From: an uncultured Senegalimassilia sp.
GTDB lineage: Bacteria > Actinomycetota > Coriobacteriia > Coriobacteriales > Eggerthellaceae
DNA: 64,000 nt
Assembly (NCBI RefSeq): GCF_934636665.1
Contig: NZ_CAKUAT010000001.1
Location: 128,787 to 192,786 of the forward strand
Direction of reading: 5' to 3'
Positions 1-8,349 of the stretch are shown here, piece after piece. The translations under genes were made by a program, and so were the position numbers. Each line of letters starts with the position of its first letter. The stretch's first letter is position 1. The notes below the pieces were generated by a model. That model did no database searches, was not told where the DNA came from, and saw only the letters and a program-made list of their open reading frames with translations.

Positions 1-389
1 TCCTTCTCGGAATCCTTCAGCGTGCGGGCGACCATGCCGAAGTCGCACGTACCCTCTTCAAGCGCGCTCACGCCGACGCCCGAGCCGCCCGGCGCCACGT
101 AGATGGAGATGTTCTTCTCCGGGAAGCTGGAATCCACCTTGTTCCACTTCACGTACTCGTCGGTATACGAAGATGCCAGCGAGGAGATGATGGGATACAG
201 CGAGGTGGAGCCGCAGAACATGATGTTGGACTGGAAGTCGCCGGATGCCTGCTTGGTTGCGGAGCTATCCGAGCCGGCTTGCGAGGAGCCGTTCGACGAG
301 CAGCCCGCCAGCAGGCCGCAGCACAGCGTGAGCGCCAGCGCGGCAACCGCCACGGCGCGGAAGCGATGCTTCTTGGTTTCGTTCTCCAT
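1..389 (-). CDS. pstS: PstS-like phosphate-binding lipoprotein (3' end outside window)
   Basis: Only the first 129 codons are in the window; the gene runs off the left edge. The product starts with a lipoprotein signal peptide: basic residues, a hydrophobic stretch, then a lipobox LLAGC with the acylated Cys at residue 30. A Ser/Gly/Gln-rich linker follows. GSTSLYPI (about 60-67), GGSGVGVSA (101-109) and DFGMVAR (116-122) are the typical early motifs of periplasmic phosphate-binding proteins of PstS type. It should capture phosphate outside the membrane for a PstCAB importer, whose genes would lie to the left. The start is supported by a GGAAAGGAA ribosome site. Another anion-binding member of the same fold is possible. 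Confidence 0.8.
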   Translation of the reverse strand, partial: MENETKKHRFRAVAVAALALTLCCGLLAGCSSNGSSQAGSDSSATKQASGDFQSNIMFCGSTSLYPIISSLASSYTDEYVKWNKVDSSFPEKNISIYVAPGGSGVGVSALEEGTCDFGMVARTLKDSEK

Positions 390-798
390 GGTGTTCCTTT
401 CCTTGGTTTTCCGCACAGCAAAGCACAGCACGGCAAATGCGCGCTGCGTTTTGTCTTTACCTATGCAGAAAGGGTTTGAAGCGGCCGCACGGCGAATTGG
501 GCAGACGCCAATGCGCAAAGCTGTGCAGAATTCAGCTTTGCCAGACCGCAATAGATATCTCAAGTGTAGGAAGAGCTTCGACGATGTGTCAAGGACCAAA
601 AGGCCGAAGTGCCGCCAGGCATAGCGCAGCGGCTTGCACCAAGCCAGAAAGCATAGCGCGATATGCGTAATCGCTGCCAACAACGGAAGCGAGGCGAATG
701 ACTGCGCGCTGGCACTCGAATGCGCCCCGCCGGTCTCTTGGCGCGGCGGAGGCGATGCGGGAAAGCCCGCATCAGGCAGATTCGCACGCTGAGACGAA
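390..798. other. Intergenic stretch without a supported gene
   Basis: About 400 bases between the pstS-like start and the terminator behind the superoxide reductase gene. Short open frames exist on both strands but none has a ribosome site or recognisable protein. A small hairpin (gatgcggg/cccgcatc, 754-773) is the only structure seen. The stretch presumably holds the promoter of the pstS-like gene, but no convincing -35/-10 pair or Pho-type box could be picked out. Confidence 0.4.
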
Positions 799-829
799 AC
801 GGACCCGCAGCACGCCGCTGCGGGTCCGT
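799..829 (-). terminator. Hairpin terminator behind dfx
   Basis: A perfect 13-bp stem (left arm 799-811, right arm 817-829) with a 5-base loop lies 25 bases beyond the dfx stop. On the minus strand it is followed by tttcgtctc. On the plus strand it is followed by ctttctt, so it may work in both directions. Confidence 0.6.
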
Positions 830-854
830 CTTTCTTGCGCGTTAGGACTAGATC

Positions 855-1235
855 TTAGATCTCCTTGACCCACAGGCCGTGGAGGTTGCAGTACTCGTAT
901 GCCTTCACCGGCGCATCGCCCGCTGCCAGGGCGAAGGTTGCCTCAGGGGCATCCTGAGCGGTGAGCGGCGCGATCTGGTAGCCCTTTTCGGTGACGAGCA
1001 CGATGAACGTGATCAGATGCTCGGGCGTCATGGGATGAGCGACCTCGCCGACCTTCACGTTGACCGCGGAGCCGTCGACGACGACCTGCGGCACGTGCTT
1101 CTCCATTGCAGCGTCGGTGTCGTTGGCGCGGAGCTCGACCATCTGCTCGCCGCAGCAGGACATGGGCACGCCCTGGTCGAACGGCTTAATGGCCACGTTG
1201 CCGCAGTGCATGCACTTGAAGAATTTGACGTCCAT
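855..1235 (-). CDS. dfx: Desulfoferrodoxin (2Fe superoxide reductase)
   Basis: 126 residues. This cytoplasmic non-haem iron protein reduces superoxide to hydrogen peroxide and protects anaerobes from oxygen. The N-terminal desulforedoxin-like site is intact: Cys8, Cys11 (CMHC) and the pair Cys27-Cys28, which bind centre I. The catalytic centre II ligands are also present: EKH at 45-47, His67 and His73 in HPMTPEH, and Cys116 and His119 in CNLHGLW. All centre I cysteines are present, so this is the two-iron class rather than a neelaredoxin. It stands alone, with its own promoter candidate upstream and a terminator downstream. Reductants would be rubredoxin or similar, not encoded here. Confidence 0.95.
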   Translation of the reverse strand: MDVKFFKCMHCGNVAIKPFDQGVPMSCCGEQMVELRANDTDAAMEKHVPQVVVDGSAVNVKVGEVAHPMTPEHLITFIVLVTEKGYQIAPLTAQDAPEATFALAAGDAPVKAYEYCNLHGLWVKEI

Positions 1236-1256
1236 GGTAAACCCCTCTCAGGTTTC

Positions 1257-1292
1257 AACGGCAACCCCCGGGGTGCCGTTGCTCTCAGTATA
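1257..1292 (-). promoter_or_regulatory. Candidate -10 box and leader hairpin of dfx
   Basis: Read on the minus strand, TATACT (1287-1292) lies about 50 bases before the dfx start; no good -35 is seen. Between it and the gene, caacggca (1257-1264) and tgccgttg (1274-1281) form an 8-bp stem around a C/G palindrome, either a leader hairpin or an operator. Confidence 0.35.
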
Positions 1293-1382
1293 GAAACGCC
1301 CAGCGCGAGCGGAAGGTGCGCGGGTGGACGTTCGCCAACCCGTTACGCTCCCGCAGCCCGTCTGTTGCATAGCTATATGATA

Positions 1383-2213
1383 CTAACTTTGTACCATTTC
1401 TGGAAGCCCCTTTTGCGGTTTCTTGACGCGAACGGCATAAACAAGGGCGCACACCCCCGCCACCATAAGCGGCACGCTGAGGACCTGGCCCATGGTCAAC
1501 CACCCTCCCCACAGGTAGCCGATCTGCGCATCAGGCTGGCGAACGAACTCAATGAGGAAGCGGAATAGGCCGTAGCCAACCAGAAACACGCCTAAAAACG
1601 TCCCCTGCGGGCGCGGCGGCCGCTTTCGCGACAGGGCATACAGCACGCAGAACAGCACGATGCCCTCGAGCAGGGCCTCGTAGAGCTGCGAGGGGTGGCG
1701 CGGCATGGTGCCCGCCGTGCCGCCGAACACCACGCCCCACGGCAAGCTGGTGGGGGCGCCCCACAGCTCGCCGTTCACGAAGTTGGCGCAGCGGCCGAAG
1801 AACAGGCCGATGGGCGCCGCGATGCAGCCCATGTCCGCAAGCGTGAGATACGGGATGCCAGTGAAGCGCGCCGCCACGATGCCCGAGAGCAGCGCGCCGA
1901 TAAGGCCCCCGTGGAAACTCATGCCGCCGTGGTTGAACGCCAAGATCTCGGCGGGATGGGAGAAATAGTAGCCGTCGCCGTAGACGAGGACGTAGCCCAA
2001 ACGTCCCCCAAAGATCACGCCCACGATGGCGCACAGCACCACGGTGAGCAGGCTGTCCGCATCCACCCGCACCTTCCAACGCTTCGCCACCTGCCACAGC
2101 ACAAGCGCCGCGCACACGAAGCCGGCGACATAGGCGATGCCGTACCAGCGCACGACAAAAGGCCCGATAGCGAACGCCACCGGGTCGAGCATGCGATATA
2201 TTTCGTTTAACAT
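1383..2213 (-). CDS. lgt: Prolipoprotein diacylglyceryl transferase
   Basis: 276 residues, integral membrane. Lgt transfers diacylglycerol from phosphatidylglycerol to the lipobox cysteine of prelipoproteins, the first step of lipoprotein maturation. Visible family marks are GPFVVRWYGIAY near the N-terminus, the conserved SFHGGLIGAL segment with its His, and the Lgt signature GRCANFVNGELWG, followed by the HPSQLYEALLEG segment. Length and about seven hydrophobic segments fit the family. The start ATG follows a GGAG element. It would modify the PstS-like and ModA lipoproteins encoded in this window, among others. No signal peptidase II gene is nearby. Confidence 0.95.
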   Translation of the reverse strand: MLNEIYRMLDPVAFAIGPFVVRWYGIAYVAGFVCAALVLWQVAKRWKVRVDADSLLTVVLCAIVGVIFGGRLGYVLVYGDGYYFSHPAEILAFNHGGMSFHGGLIGALLSGIVAARFTGIPYLTLADMGCIAAPIGLFFGRCANFVNGELWGAPTSLPWGVVFGGTAGTMPRHPSQLYEALLEGIVLFCVLYALSRKRPPRPQGTFLGVFLVGYGLFRFLIEFVRQPDAQIGYLWGGWLTMGQVLSVPLMVAGVCALVYAVRVKKPQKGLPEMVQS

Positions 2214-2258
2214 GGGGAAAGCTCCGTTCCATAGCAGTCGAACGGAGAAAAGGATACC

Positions 2259-2483
2259 TTAGTTCAAGCCCCCTGCGCCAACCTGTTGAGCGCTTGCCCT
2301 AACCTCTTCACGAAGCGGACCGGGGATGGTGCGCAACAGCCGAACCTGCGCGCCACATTTGGGGCAATCAAGGGCGAACAGGGCTGTTTCGGGGCCCAAT
2401 ACCATGATGGCGCGGTATCGCGCCATATCGAATGCGCCGCATCCGCAGCTAGGGCATGCGGCATGTATGTTCACGGCCTCCAC
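2259..2483 (-). CDS. Small zinc-ribbon protein, unknown role
   Basis: About 75 residues if translation begins at the GTG at 2483. CPSCGCG near the N-terminus and CPKCG in the middle form a two-knuckle zinc ribbon. No other domain is seen. The frame stays open to a GTG at 2546, but that start has no ribosome site and would overlap the upstream gene by 53 bases. The GTG at 2483 follows a weak AAAGG, and a further GTG lies at 2474. The gene sits just behind the two-CW-like gene and before lgt, suggesting one short transcript. No function can be assigned. Confidence 0.55.
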   Translation of the reverse strand: MEAVNIHAACPSCGCGAFDMARYRAIMVLGPETALFALDCPKCGAQVRLLRTIPGPLREEVRASAQQVGAGGLN

Positions 2484-2493
2484 CGAAACGCCT

Positions 2494-2790
2494 TTAGAGC
2501 AAGAACCTGTTCGGGTTACCCTGACGGGTGGGGCCTTCGCTTGCACGATCGGCCGTGCTCGGCCCGTGCTCCAGGAAGAACTCGCAGAAGCGGCAGATCT
2601 CCTTGGCCGCCGCGTCGAAATCGCGGCTGGGATTGAGCAGCTTGCCGAAATCGGTGCACACCACGTGCGTGGGACGGAAGCAGGCGGCGAAGTGGCAATC
2701 TGCGGGGCACGGTTCGCCGGGAATGTTATGCGGGCAGCGGCCGTTCATCTCGGCATCTTCGTAGCAACCGCGCAATTCCCAACACTTCAT
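2494..2790 (-). CDS. Cysteine-rich two-CW-type protein
   Basis: 98 residues with ten cysteines, opening MKCWELRGC and continuing with CPHN, CPADC, C, C and CRFCEFF. This pattern of paired Cys-Trp-like starts and spaced cysteines matches small two-CW-domain proteins seen in anaerobes, thought to bind a metal or iron-sulphur centre. The C-terminal 20 residues are hydrophilic and lack cysteine. It lies between a NifU-like gene and a zinc-ribbon gene on the same strand. The family call is by pattern only and no activity is known. Confidence 0.6.
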   Translation of the reverse strand: MKCWELRGCYEDAEMNGRCPHNIPGEPCPADCHFAACFRPTHVVCTDFGKLLNPSRDFDAAAKEICRFCEFFLEHGPSTADRASEGPTRQGNPNRFLL

Positions 2791-2835
2791 GCTTTCCGCT
2801 TCCCTTCTCCGCCTGCTTACCTGGTGCTTACCTGC

Positions 2836-3069
2836 TTACATGACCGCCGGCACCACGCGGGTGACGCCGGGCACGCGCTCCTTGAGGATGCGCTCGACGC
2901 CGTTGGCCAGCGTCATCTGGGACATGGGGCAGCCCTTGCAAGCGCCTTGCAGCTCGACGGTGACCACGCCGTCCTCGTCGACGTCGACGAGCTTCACGTC
3001 GCCGCCATCAGCCTGCAGGCTGGGTCGGATGAGCTCGAGCACTGCTGCAACATCGGTCTTCTCAACCAT
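2836..3069 (-). CDS. NifU-like C-terminal domain protein (Fe-S scaffold)
   Basis: 77 residues, the size of a stand-alone NifU C-terminal domain. It has the typical opening of a helix (VLELIRPSLQADGGDVKLV), a strand with DGVVTVELQGAC, and the cluster-binding CxxC in ACKGCPMSQMTL. Such proteins hold and pass on a [4Fe-4S] cluster in the cytoplasm. The start has a clean AAAGGAG site. Its neighbours are a cysteine-rich protein gene downstream and an LCP gene upstream. The link to Fe-S loading of the many radical SAM and Fe proteins here (MoaA, the HemN-like enzyme) is inference. Confidence 0.88.
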   Translation of the reverse strand: MVEKTDVAAVLELIRPSLQADGGDVKLVDVDEDGVVTVELQGACKGCPMSQMTLANGVERILKERVPGVTRVVPAVM

Positions 3070-3156
3070 GAGGTTCTCCTTTGCCTTTCGGTCTTTTGTT
3101 CATCATGAGCGATTCTACCACAGCGCCCGATGGGGCCATCGGGCGTTTGGATGGGG

Positions 3157-4635
3157 TTACGATGAGGGTTTCCAATCCTTGCCGAGGATGACCAGCACAT
3201 CGGTGCCGAACGAATAGGCGCCGGTGTTCTGCACCAAGCGACCTACCCCCATGGCATCGAGCACGGTTTGGGCAGCGGGCTGCGCTTCGCTGGTGTTGTA
3301 GATGACCAGCGTTTCGTTGTACACGGAGGTGTCGGTGTTGCCCGTCTCCGAAACCTTGAAGCCCTTCGAGGTGAGCGTCGACTCCATGGAGGCCGCCGCT
3401 CCCGTGATGCCGCCGCCGTTTTTCAGCGTGATGGTGAAGCTGCCCGGATCGGTGGTAGCCGCCTGCGTCTGCTCGGCGGGCTCCTGCCCCGAGTCGACGC
3501 GGTCCATCATCTCGGACCATGAGGAGTTCGACACCGCGAACACATCTTGGCCATCGCTTTGCGTGACGTAGCCGGGCACGAGGGCGCCCGTGACGGAATC
3601 GGCGCTCATACCCTTGAGGCTCTCGGCCAAGGACAGAGCATCGCTTGAGCCCATGTCGGTGCCGAAGGCGCCCTGCAGCTGGTCGAGCAGGCCGACCAAG
3701 CTGGACTTGCCCCCCGAGACCATGCGCAGCGACACCGCTTCAAGCAGCTTGCGCTGGTTCTCGGCCTGGGTCTGCCGCGGCGACTCGAAGTTCGTGGCGC
3801 GCGCCAGCGTAAGGGCGCCCTCGCCGGTGAGGGTTTGGCTGCCGGCGGGCAGGTACACGCTGCCGGCGTTGGGGTCGTCAACCTCTTCGGAAAGGTCCAC
3901 ATCTACGCCGCCGAGCGTGTCAACCAGCTGCACAAGGCCGGCTGCGTCGATCTTGACCACATGGGAAATCTTCACGTCGGCGAAGTTGGCCACGGCGCTG
4001 ACCAGGCTGGCATCGCTTTCGCGCACGCTTGCCTGCCTGATGGGGTAATACTTGCCGTCCTTCAGCGACACCTGCACGTCGGCGGGAATGCTGATGATGC
4101 AGGCGTTTTTGCCCGAGGAATCGGTTCGCACCAGGGCAAGCGCATCGGGGCCCTCGGCAGAGTTCGGCATGCCCGGCGTATCCAGCTCCGCCACGACGAG
4201 CGTGTAGAAAGGGTCGCCGGATTTCACGGCCGTAAGCGCCTTTTCGGCATCGGAATCCTTCAGCGCCAGCTTGTCGTTGAGGCTTCCCATAAGGGTGAAC
4301 GAGCCCACCCCGTAGGCCACGGCCGCCAACACAGCCACCACCGCCACGGCGATGCCCACGCGCTTTGCGAGCGTGCGGCGCTTGACCCCCGGCGAGAACT
4401 CGAGCCCCCTGGCGTAACCCGTACGGCTTCGCGGACCCTGGGCGCTGGGCATGACGTTGCTCACGTAGCCGCGCTGCGCGCGCTTCTGCCTACGCGGGCT
4501 GGAGAAGCCCACCTGGTCGGCGTTCATGTGCGCCGGGCGCACCTTGGGGACGTGCGTGCCCAAGGTTGCGCTGCGCATGCGACGCGAAGTGAGCTTGGAG
4601 TTGATCTGGGTTATGTCCTTGCGTTTCCTGACCAT
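3157..4635 (-). CDS. LytR-CpsA-Psr (LCP) family wall-polymer ligase with LytR_C domain
   Basis: 492 residues. A basic cytoplasmic N-terminus (about 1-85) precedes one membrane helix (about 90-112). An LCP domain follows, with PDALALVRTDSSGKNACIIS, the SIPADVQV strand and IDAAGLVQLVDTLGGVDV. The C-terminal 100 residues look like a LytR_C domain (SFTITLKNGGGITGAAASM onward). LCP proteins move wall teichoic acid or polysaccharide chains from lipid carrier to peptidoglycan outside the membrane. It starts 15 bases behind the murA stop with its own GGGAG site, so the two are likely co-transcribed, which fits a cell-envelope role. Confidence 0.85.
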   Translation of the reverse strand: MVRKRKDITQINSKLTSRRMRSATLGTHVPKVRPAHMNADQVGFSSPRRQKRAQRGYVSNVMPSAQGPRSRTGYARGLEFSPGVKRRTLAKRVGIAVAVVAVLAAVAYGVGSFTLMGSLNDKLALKDSDAEKALTAVKSGDPFYTLVVAELDTPGMPNSAEGPDALALVRTDSSGKNACIISIPADVQVSLKDGKYYPIRQASVRESDASLVSAVANFADVKISHVVKIDAAGLVQLVDTLGGVDVDLSEEVDDPNAGSVYLPAGSQTLTGEGALTLARATNFESPRQTQAENQRKLLEAVSLRMVSGGKSSLVGLLDQLQGAFGTDMGSSDALSLAESLKGMSADSVTGALVPGYVTQSDGQDVFAVSNSSWSEMMDRVDSGQEPAEQTQAATTDPGSFTITLKNGGGITGAAASMESTLTSKGFKVSETGNTDTSVYNETLVIYNTSEAQPAAQTVLDAMGVGRLVQNTGAYSFGTDVLVILGKDWKPSS

Positions 4636-4650
4636 GGCGCTCCCGTCCGG

Positions 4651-5934
4651 CTATTCGGCCGCGCCAACCTGACGGCGCGTTACGTTGGCGCCAAGCTGGG
4701 AGAGCTTGCCGCAGTAGTCCTCGTAGCCGCGATCGATGTGCTTGATGTTGTGCACGCGGGTTTCACCTTCGGCCACGATGCCCGCCAACACCAATGCCGC
4801 ACCGGCGCGCAGGTCGGTGGAGGACACGTCGGTGCCCTGCAGGTCGTTGACGCCGCGCACGAGGGCATGATGGTCCTCGATGGTGATATCAGCGCCCATG
4901 CGCGCCAGCTCGCTGGCGAACATGAAGCGGTTCTCGAAGACGTTCTCGGTGACCATGGAGGTGCCGTGGGCAAGGCTGCACAGCAGCATGAACTGGGCCT
5001 GCAGGTCGGTGGGGAAACCCGGATGCGGAAGCGTCTGGATATCGGTGGGCTGCAGCGGTTGGTTGCGGCTGCAGGTGACCCAATCCTCCCCCGCCTCGAC
5101 GCAACAGCCCATGGCGCGCAGCTTCATGATGGCCATATGCAGGTACGACGGGTCGATGCCGCGCACCGTGACCGGGCCGCCGGTGAGTGCACCGCCCGCC
5201 AAGAAAGTGCCGGCCTCGATGCGATCGCCCACCGTGGTGTGCTCGCAGGGATGCAGGCTTTCCAGCGGCACGCCCTCCACCTGGATGATGGACGAACCAG
5301 CGCCGGTAACCTTGCCGCCCATGGCGTTGAGCATGTTCGCCAAATCGACGATCTCGGGTTCGCGCGCGGCGTTCTCGATGCACGTGGTGCCATGGGCGGT
5401 GACGGCGGCCATGAGGCAGTTCTCGGTAGCGCCGACGCTGGGAAACTCCAGCGTGACATCGGCGCCGTGCAGACCGTTGGGCGTGTGGGCGTTCAGATAC
5501 CCATGGTCCACGGTGAACTCCACGCCCAAGGCCTCAAGGCCCACCAGGTGCATATCGATCTTGCGGGCGCCGATCTGACAGCCGCCGGGCATGGCCACGC
5601 GCGCCTGGCCGAAACGCGCCACCAGCGGACCGAGCACGCTGATGGACGCGCGCATCTTCGACACCAGCTCGTAGGGCGTTTCGTGGGACGTGACCTGGGC
5701 GGTGTCGATGACCATGGTGTGGCCGTCACGCTCGACGGTGGCGCCCAGGCACTCGAGCACCTCCGACATGACGACGATATCGCTGATAAGGGGCACGTTG
5801 TGCAGCGTTGAGGCGCCCTGGCCCAAAAGCGAGGCGGCGATGAGCTTCAAAGCCGAGTTCTTCGCGCCGGAAACCCTCACCTCGCCGGAAAGGACGTTGT
5901 TGCCCTCGACGACGATGATCTCTTTCTCAGACAT
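4651..5934 (-). CDS. murA: UDP-N-acetylglucosamine 1-carboxyvinyltransferase
   Basis: 427 residues. MurA transfers enolpyruvate from PEP to UDP-GlcNAc, the first committed step of peptidoglycan synthesis, in the cytoplasm. Early residues show the substrate-binding SGAKNSALKLIAASLL. The loop MPGGCQIGARKIDMH carries the active-site cysteine that is alkylated by fosfomycin, so intrinsic resistance by Cys-to-Asp exchange is not expected. The frame is open 60 bases further upstream, but the ATG at 5934 follows AGGGGGG and begins the normal family sequence. An LCP gene follows at 15 bases. Confidence 0.95.
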   Translation of the reverse strand: MSEKEIIVVEGNNVLSGEVRVSGAKNSALKLIAASLLGQGASTLHNVPLISDIVVMSEVLECLGATVERDGHTMVIDTAQVTSHETPYELVSKMRASISVLGPLVARFGQARVAMPGGCQIGARKIDMHLVGLEALGVEFTVDHGYLNAHTPNGLHGADVTLEFPSVGATENCLMAAVTAHGTTCIENAAREPEIVDLANMLNAMGGKVTGAGSSIIQVEGVPLESLHPCEHTTVGDRIEAGTFLAGGALTGGPVTVRGIDPSYLHMAIMKLRAMGCCVEAGEDWVTCSRNQPLQPTDIQTLPHPGFPTDLQAQFMLLCSLAHGTSMVTENVFENRFMFASELARMGADITIEDHHALVRGVNDLQGTDVSSTDLRAGAALVLAGIVAEGETRVHNIKHIDRGYEDYCGKLSQLGANVTRRQVGAAE

Positions 5935-5970
5935 GCAAACCCCCCTGGATGAACTAGATTGCGAAAGCCC

Positions 5971-5976
5971 ATTATA
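5971..5976 (-). promoter_or_regulatory. Consensus -10 box before murA
   Basis: A perfect TATAAT on the minus strand, about 37 bases before the murA start. No matching -35 at 16-18 bases is visible because that position lies in the GC-rich hairpin at 5981-6005. Confidence 0.35.
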
Positions 5977-5980
5977 AAGC

Positions 5981-6005
5981 GAAGGCCCGCGCAAGGCGGG
6001 CCTTC
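5981..6005 (-). terminator. Hairpin between tsf and murA
   Basis: A perfect 10-bp GC-rich stem (5981-5990 with 5996-6005, loop gcaag) lies about 200 bases past the tsf stop and just ahead of the murA -10 box. The following bases (gctttataat) hold only a short T run. It probably ends rpsB-tsf transcripts. Confidence 0.4.
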
Positions 6006-6206
6006 ACGATGAAAGCAAACGTATCAACGCATTCACGGGCGCGTGAAAGCGAAGATGCCCTTAAACGGGAAACGGGCCGCCCCGTGCCCTGCAGGCGCCA
6101 AAGCCGAAAGGCATCAAGCTGATGCAGTGGCATATAGGCGGCATGCAGGTTACATGAGCGGCCCGAAGCGTTCAGCGATTCGCTGACTCTTTAGCGAAAG
6201 CGTAGG

Positions 6207-7073
6207 TTACGCGGTCTCGCCCAGAGCCCAGCGCACGAAACCGGTCACCTTGATGGTGCCGCCCAGGTTCTTGGCGCACTCGTCGGTGTACTGGTTGATG
6301 GACTGGTCGGGGTTCTTGACGAAGGCCTGCTCGGTCAGGCAGTTCTCCTTGTAGAACTTCTCCATACGGCCGGTAGCCATCTTCTCCTGGATGGCCTCGG
6401 GCTTGCCGGACTCGGCAGCCTGAGCCTTGTAGATGCCCATCTCATGCTCGACGACCTCGGCCGGCACGGACTCGCGGTTGGCGGACACCGGGGAAGCGGC
6501 GGCAACCTGCATGGCAACGTCGCGGCCGTAAGCCTGGAAGCCCTCGGAAGCGGGGTCGATGCCCTCGACGTCGAAGGTCACCAGAACGCCGATCTTGCCG
6601 CCACCGTGGATGTAGGAGGCGATGCCGCCGGCATTGATGGTGGTGGCGCGAGGAAGCTGGATGTTCTCGCCCAGCACGTGGATGGCGTCGGTGAGGATGT
6701 CCTCGACGGGCTCGCCCTCGAAGGTGGAGGCGCGCAGGGCCTCGACGTCGGCGGCCTCGGCGGCCAGGGCGGCGCGGCCGAGCTTCTCGGCGTAGGCCTT
6801 GAACTTCTCGTTCATGCCCACGAAGTCGGTCTCGCAGTTCAGCTCGACGACGGCGGCGGACTTGGCGTCATCGGCCAGAACGGTCATGACGGTGCCCTCG
6901 TTGGTGGCACGGCCGGCCTTCTTGGCGGCAGCGGCCAGACCGCGGGTGCGCAGCACGTCGACGGCCTTCTCCATGTCGCCATCGGCCTCGACGAGCGCCT
7001 TCTTGCACTCCATCATGCCGGCGTCGGTCATCTCGCGCAGTTCCTTGACCATGGAAGCGGTGATAGCAGCCAC
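6207..7073 (-). CDS. tsf: Elongation factor Ts
   Basis: 288 residues. EF-Ts exchanges GDP for GTP on EF-Tu. The UBA-like N-terminus (SMVKELREMTDAGMMECKKA) and the core signature ELNCETDFVGMNE are present; in many species the latter reads ETDFVARNE, so FVGMNE is a local variant. Length is normal for a two-subdomain EF-Ts. It lies 120 bases behind rpsB in the classical rpsB-tsf order, with a strong hairpin between them. Confidence 0.96.
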   Translation of the reverse strand: MAAITASMVKELREMTDAGMMECKKALVEADGDMEKAVDVLRTRGLAAAAKKAGRATNEGTVMTVLADDAKSAAVVELNCETDFVGMNEKFKAYAEKLGRAALAAEAADVEALRASTFEGEPVEDILTDAIHVLGENIQLPRATTINAGGIASYIHGGGKIGVLVTFDVEGIDPASEGFQAYGRDVAMQVAAASPVSANRESVPAEVVEHEMGIYKAQAAESGKPEAIQEKMATGRMEKFYKENCLTEQAFVKNPDQSINQYTDECAKNLGGTIKVTGFVRWALGETA

Positions 7074-7132
7074 GTTGGATCCTTTCTATCCTTGTTGCGG
7101 CGACGCCTGAGCGCCGCCGTTAATAACCTCGA

Positions 7133-7166
7133 ACGCCGTCGGCCGCCCTACGGGGACCGACGGCGT
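7133..7166 (-). terminator. Hairpin between rpsB and tsf
   Basis: A perfect 10-bp stem (acgccgtcgg at 7133-7142 with its complement at 7157-7166) lies just past the rpsB stop. It has no strong T run, so partial termination or mRNA processing that sets the S2:EF-Ts ratio is more likely than a full stop. The regulatory role is inference. Confidence 0.35.
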
Positions 7167-7193
7167 GCAACACCAGTGGGTTAGGCCCCGTGC

Positions 7194-7958
7194 TTATTCG
7201 GCAGCAGGAGCGGCAGCCTCGGCGGCCGGAGCGGCCTCGGCCTCGGCCGGAGCGGCCATTTCCTCAGCGGAAACGGGAGCGCCGGTGCCGGCGACGACGG
7301 CGTCGGCGATGAAGTCGGCCAGCAGCTTGACGGAGCGGATGGCGTCGTCGTTTGCCGGGATGCCGTACTCGACGTCATCGGGATCGCAGTTGGTGTCCAG
7401 CGTGCCCACCACGGGGATGTTCAGACGATGAGCCTCGCGGATGGCGATCTCCTCGCGGTTGGTGTCGATCACGAAGATGGCGTCGGGGACGCGCTTCATG
7501 TTGCGGATGCCGTTGAGGTTGAGCTGCAGCTTGGACAGCTCCTTGCGCAGCAGGATCTGCTCCTTCTTCGGCAGCAGCGCCATACGGCCGTCGGCCTCCA
7601 TGGCCTCCAGCTCCTCCATGCGGGTGACGCGGGAGCGGATGGTCACGAAGTTGGTGAGCATACCGCCGAGCCAACGGGCGTTGACGTAGGGCATGCCGCA
7701 GCGGTTGGCGGCGTCGGCGACGGCCTCCTGGGCCTGCTTCTTCGTGCCGACGAACAGGACGGAGCCGCCGTTCTTGGCGACGTTGGAGACGAAGGTGTAA
7801 GCCTGGTCCATGCCCATGAGGGACTGCTTGAGGTCCAGGATGTAGATGTCACCGCGGGCGCCGAAGATGAACGGCTTCATCTTGGGGTTCCAACGACGCT
7901 TCTGGTGACCGAAGTGCGCGCCTGCGTCGAGCAGGGTCTGAATGCTGATCTTTGCCAT
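7194..7958 (-). CDS. rpsB: 30S ribosomal protein S2
   Basis: 254 residues. S2 is a small-subunit protein that also helps recruit S1 and mRNA. It begins AKISIQTLLDAGAHFGHQ and contains RWNPKMKPFIFGARGDIYI, all canonical. Later landmarks are the VNARWLGGMLTN segment and DAIFVIDTN. The C-terminus ends in an Ala/Glu/Pro-rich tail of about 30 residues, a common actinobacterial addition. The ATG at 7958 follows GGAGAG; a second ATG 12 bases upstream lies in that element and is not preferred. It is first in the rpsB-tsf operon. Confidence 0.97.
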   Translation of the reverse strand: MAKISIQTLLDAGAHFGHQKRRWNPKMKPFIFGARGDIYILDLKQSLMGMDQAYTFVSNVAKNGGSVLFVGTKKQAQEAVADAANRCGMPYVNARWLGGMLTNFVTIRSRVTRMEELEAMEADGRMALLPKKEQILLRKELSKLQLNLNGIRNMKRVPDAIFVIDTNREEIAIREAHRLNIPVVGTLDTNCDPDDVEYGIPANDDAIRSVKLLADFIADAVVAGTGAPVSAEEMAAPAEAEAAPAAEAAAPAAE

Positions 7959-8070
7959 GACACTCTCCATTCGTTAGTCCTCTGCGTGCGGTCATCCCCT
8001 TTCACCCGCAACCGATTTCGGCCACTAGCGGGAAGGGTCGCACACGCATGTGTGATAAAACAGCCCTCGG

Positions 8071-8099
8071 ATTATAACAACGCCCCCGGGCGTTTGCAA
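8071..8099 (-). promoter_or_regulatory. rpsB-tsf promoter
   Basis: On the minus strand TTGCAA (8094-8099) and TATAAT (8071-8076) are separated by exactly 17 bases, a near-perfect housekeeping sigma-70-type promoter. It sits about 115 bases before rpsB, as expected for a strongly expressed ribosomal operon. Confidence 0.75.
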
Positions 8100-8187
8100 C
8101 GGGGGCGTCGAAAATTTGGTGCGGCCTTCACGAACCCGCTACCTAAGCTTGATTCGCAAGTTCATCCGAACACTTCGCTTTCGTTAT

Positions 8188-8219
8188 CGAACTCAGCCGT
8201 ACACGTCCGGCTGAGTTCG
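8188..8219 (-). terminator. Hairpin downstream of the P-type ATPase gene
   Basis: A perfect 12-bp stem (cgaactcagccg at 8188-8199 with 8208-8219) lies in the 250-base gap between the ATPase stop and the rpsB promoter. Neither side has a good T run. The rest of 8100-8349 shows only GC-rich short palindromes and no gene. Confidence 0.35.
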
Positions 8220-8349
8220 AAAATTCCTTTCTGGAAGCGAGGCCGCGGGCCCTAGGCGCGCGGCCGCCCATCGGCCGTCGAACGCCATCGGGCTCCGGCA
8301 CTAGACGCATGACCGCCAATCGGCCGATGCCCGCGGGCTCTCGACGGGC

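Noticed and set aside
2484..2546. Upstream extension of the zinc-ribbon protein
   Set aside because: The GTG at 2546 lacks a ribosome site and would overlap the upstream gene by 53 bases; the GTG at 2483 avoids this.
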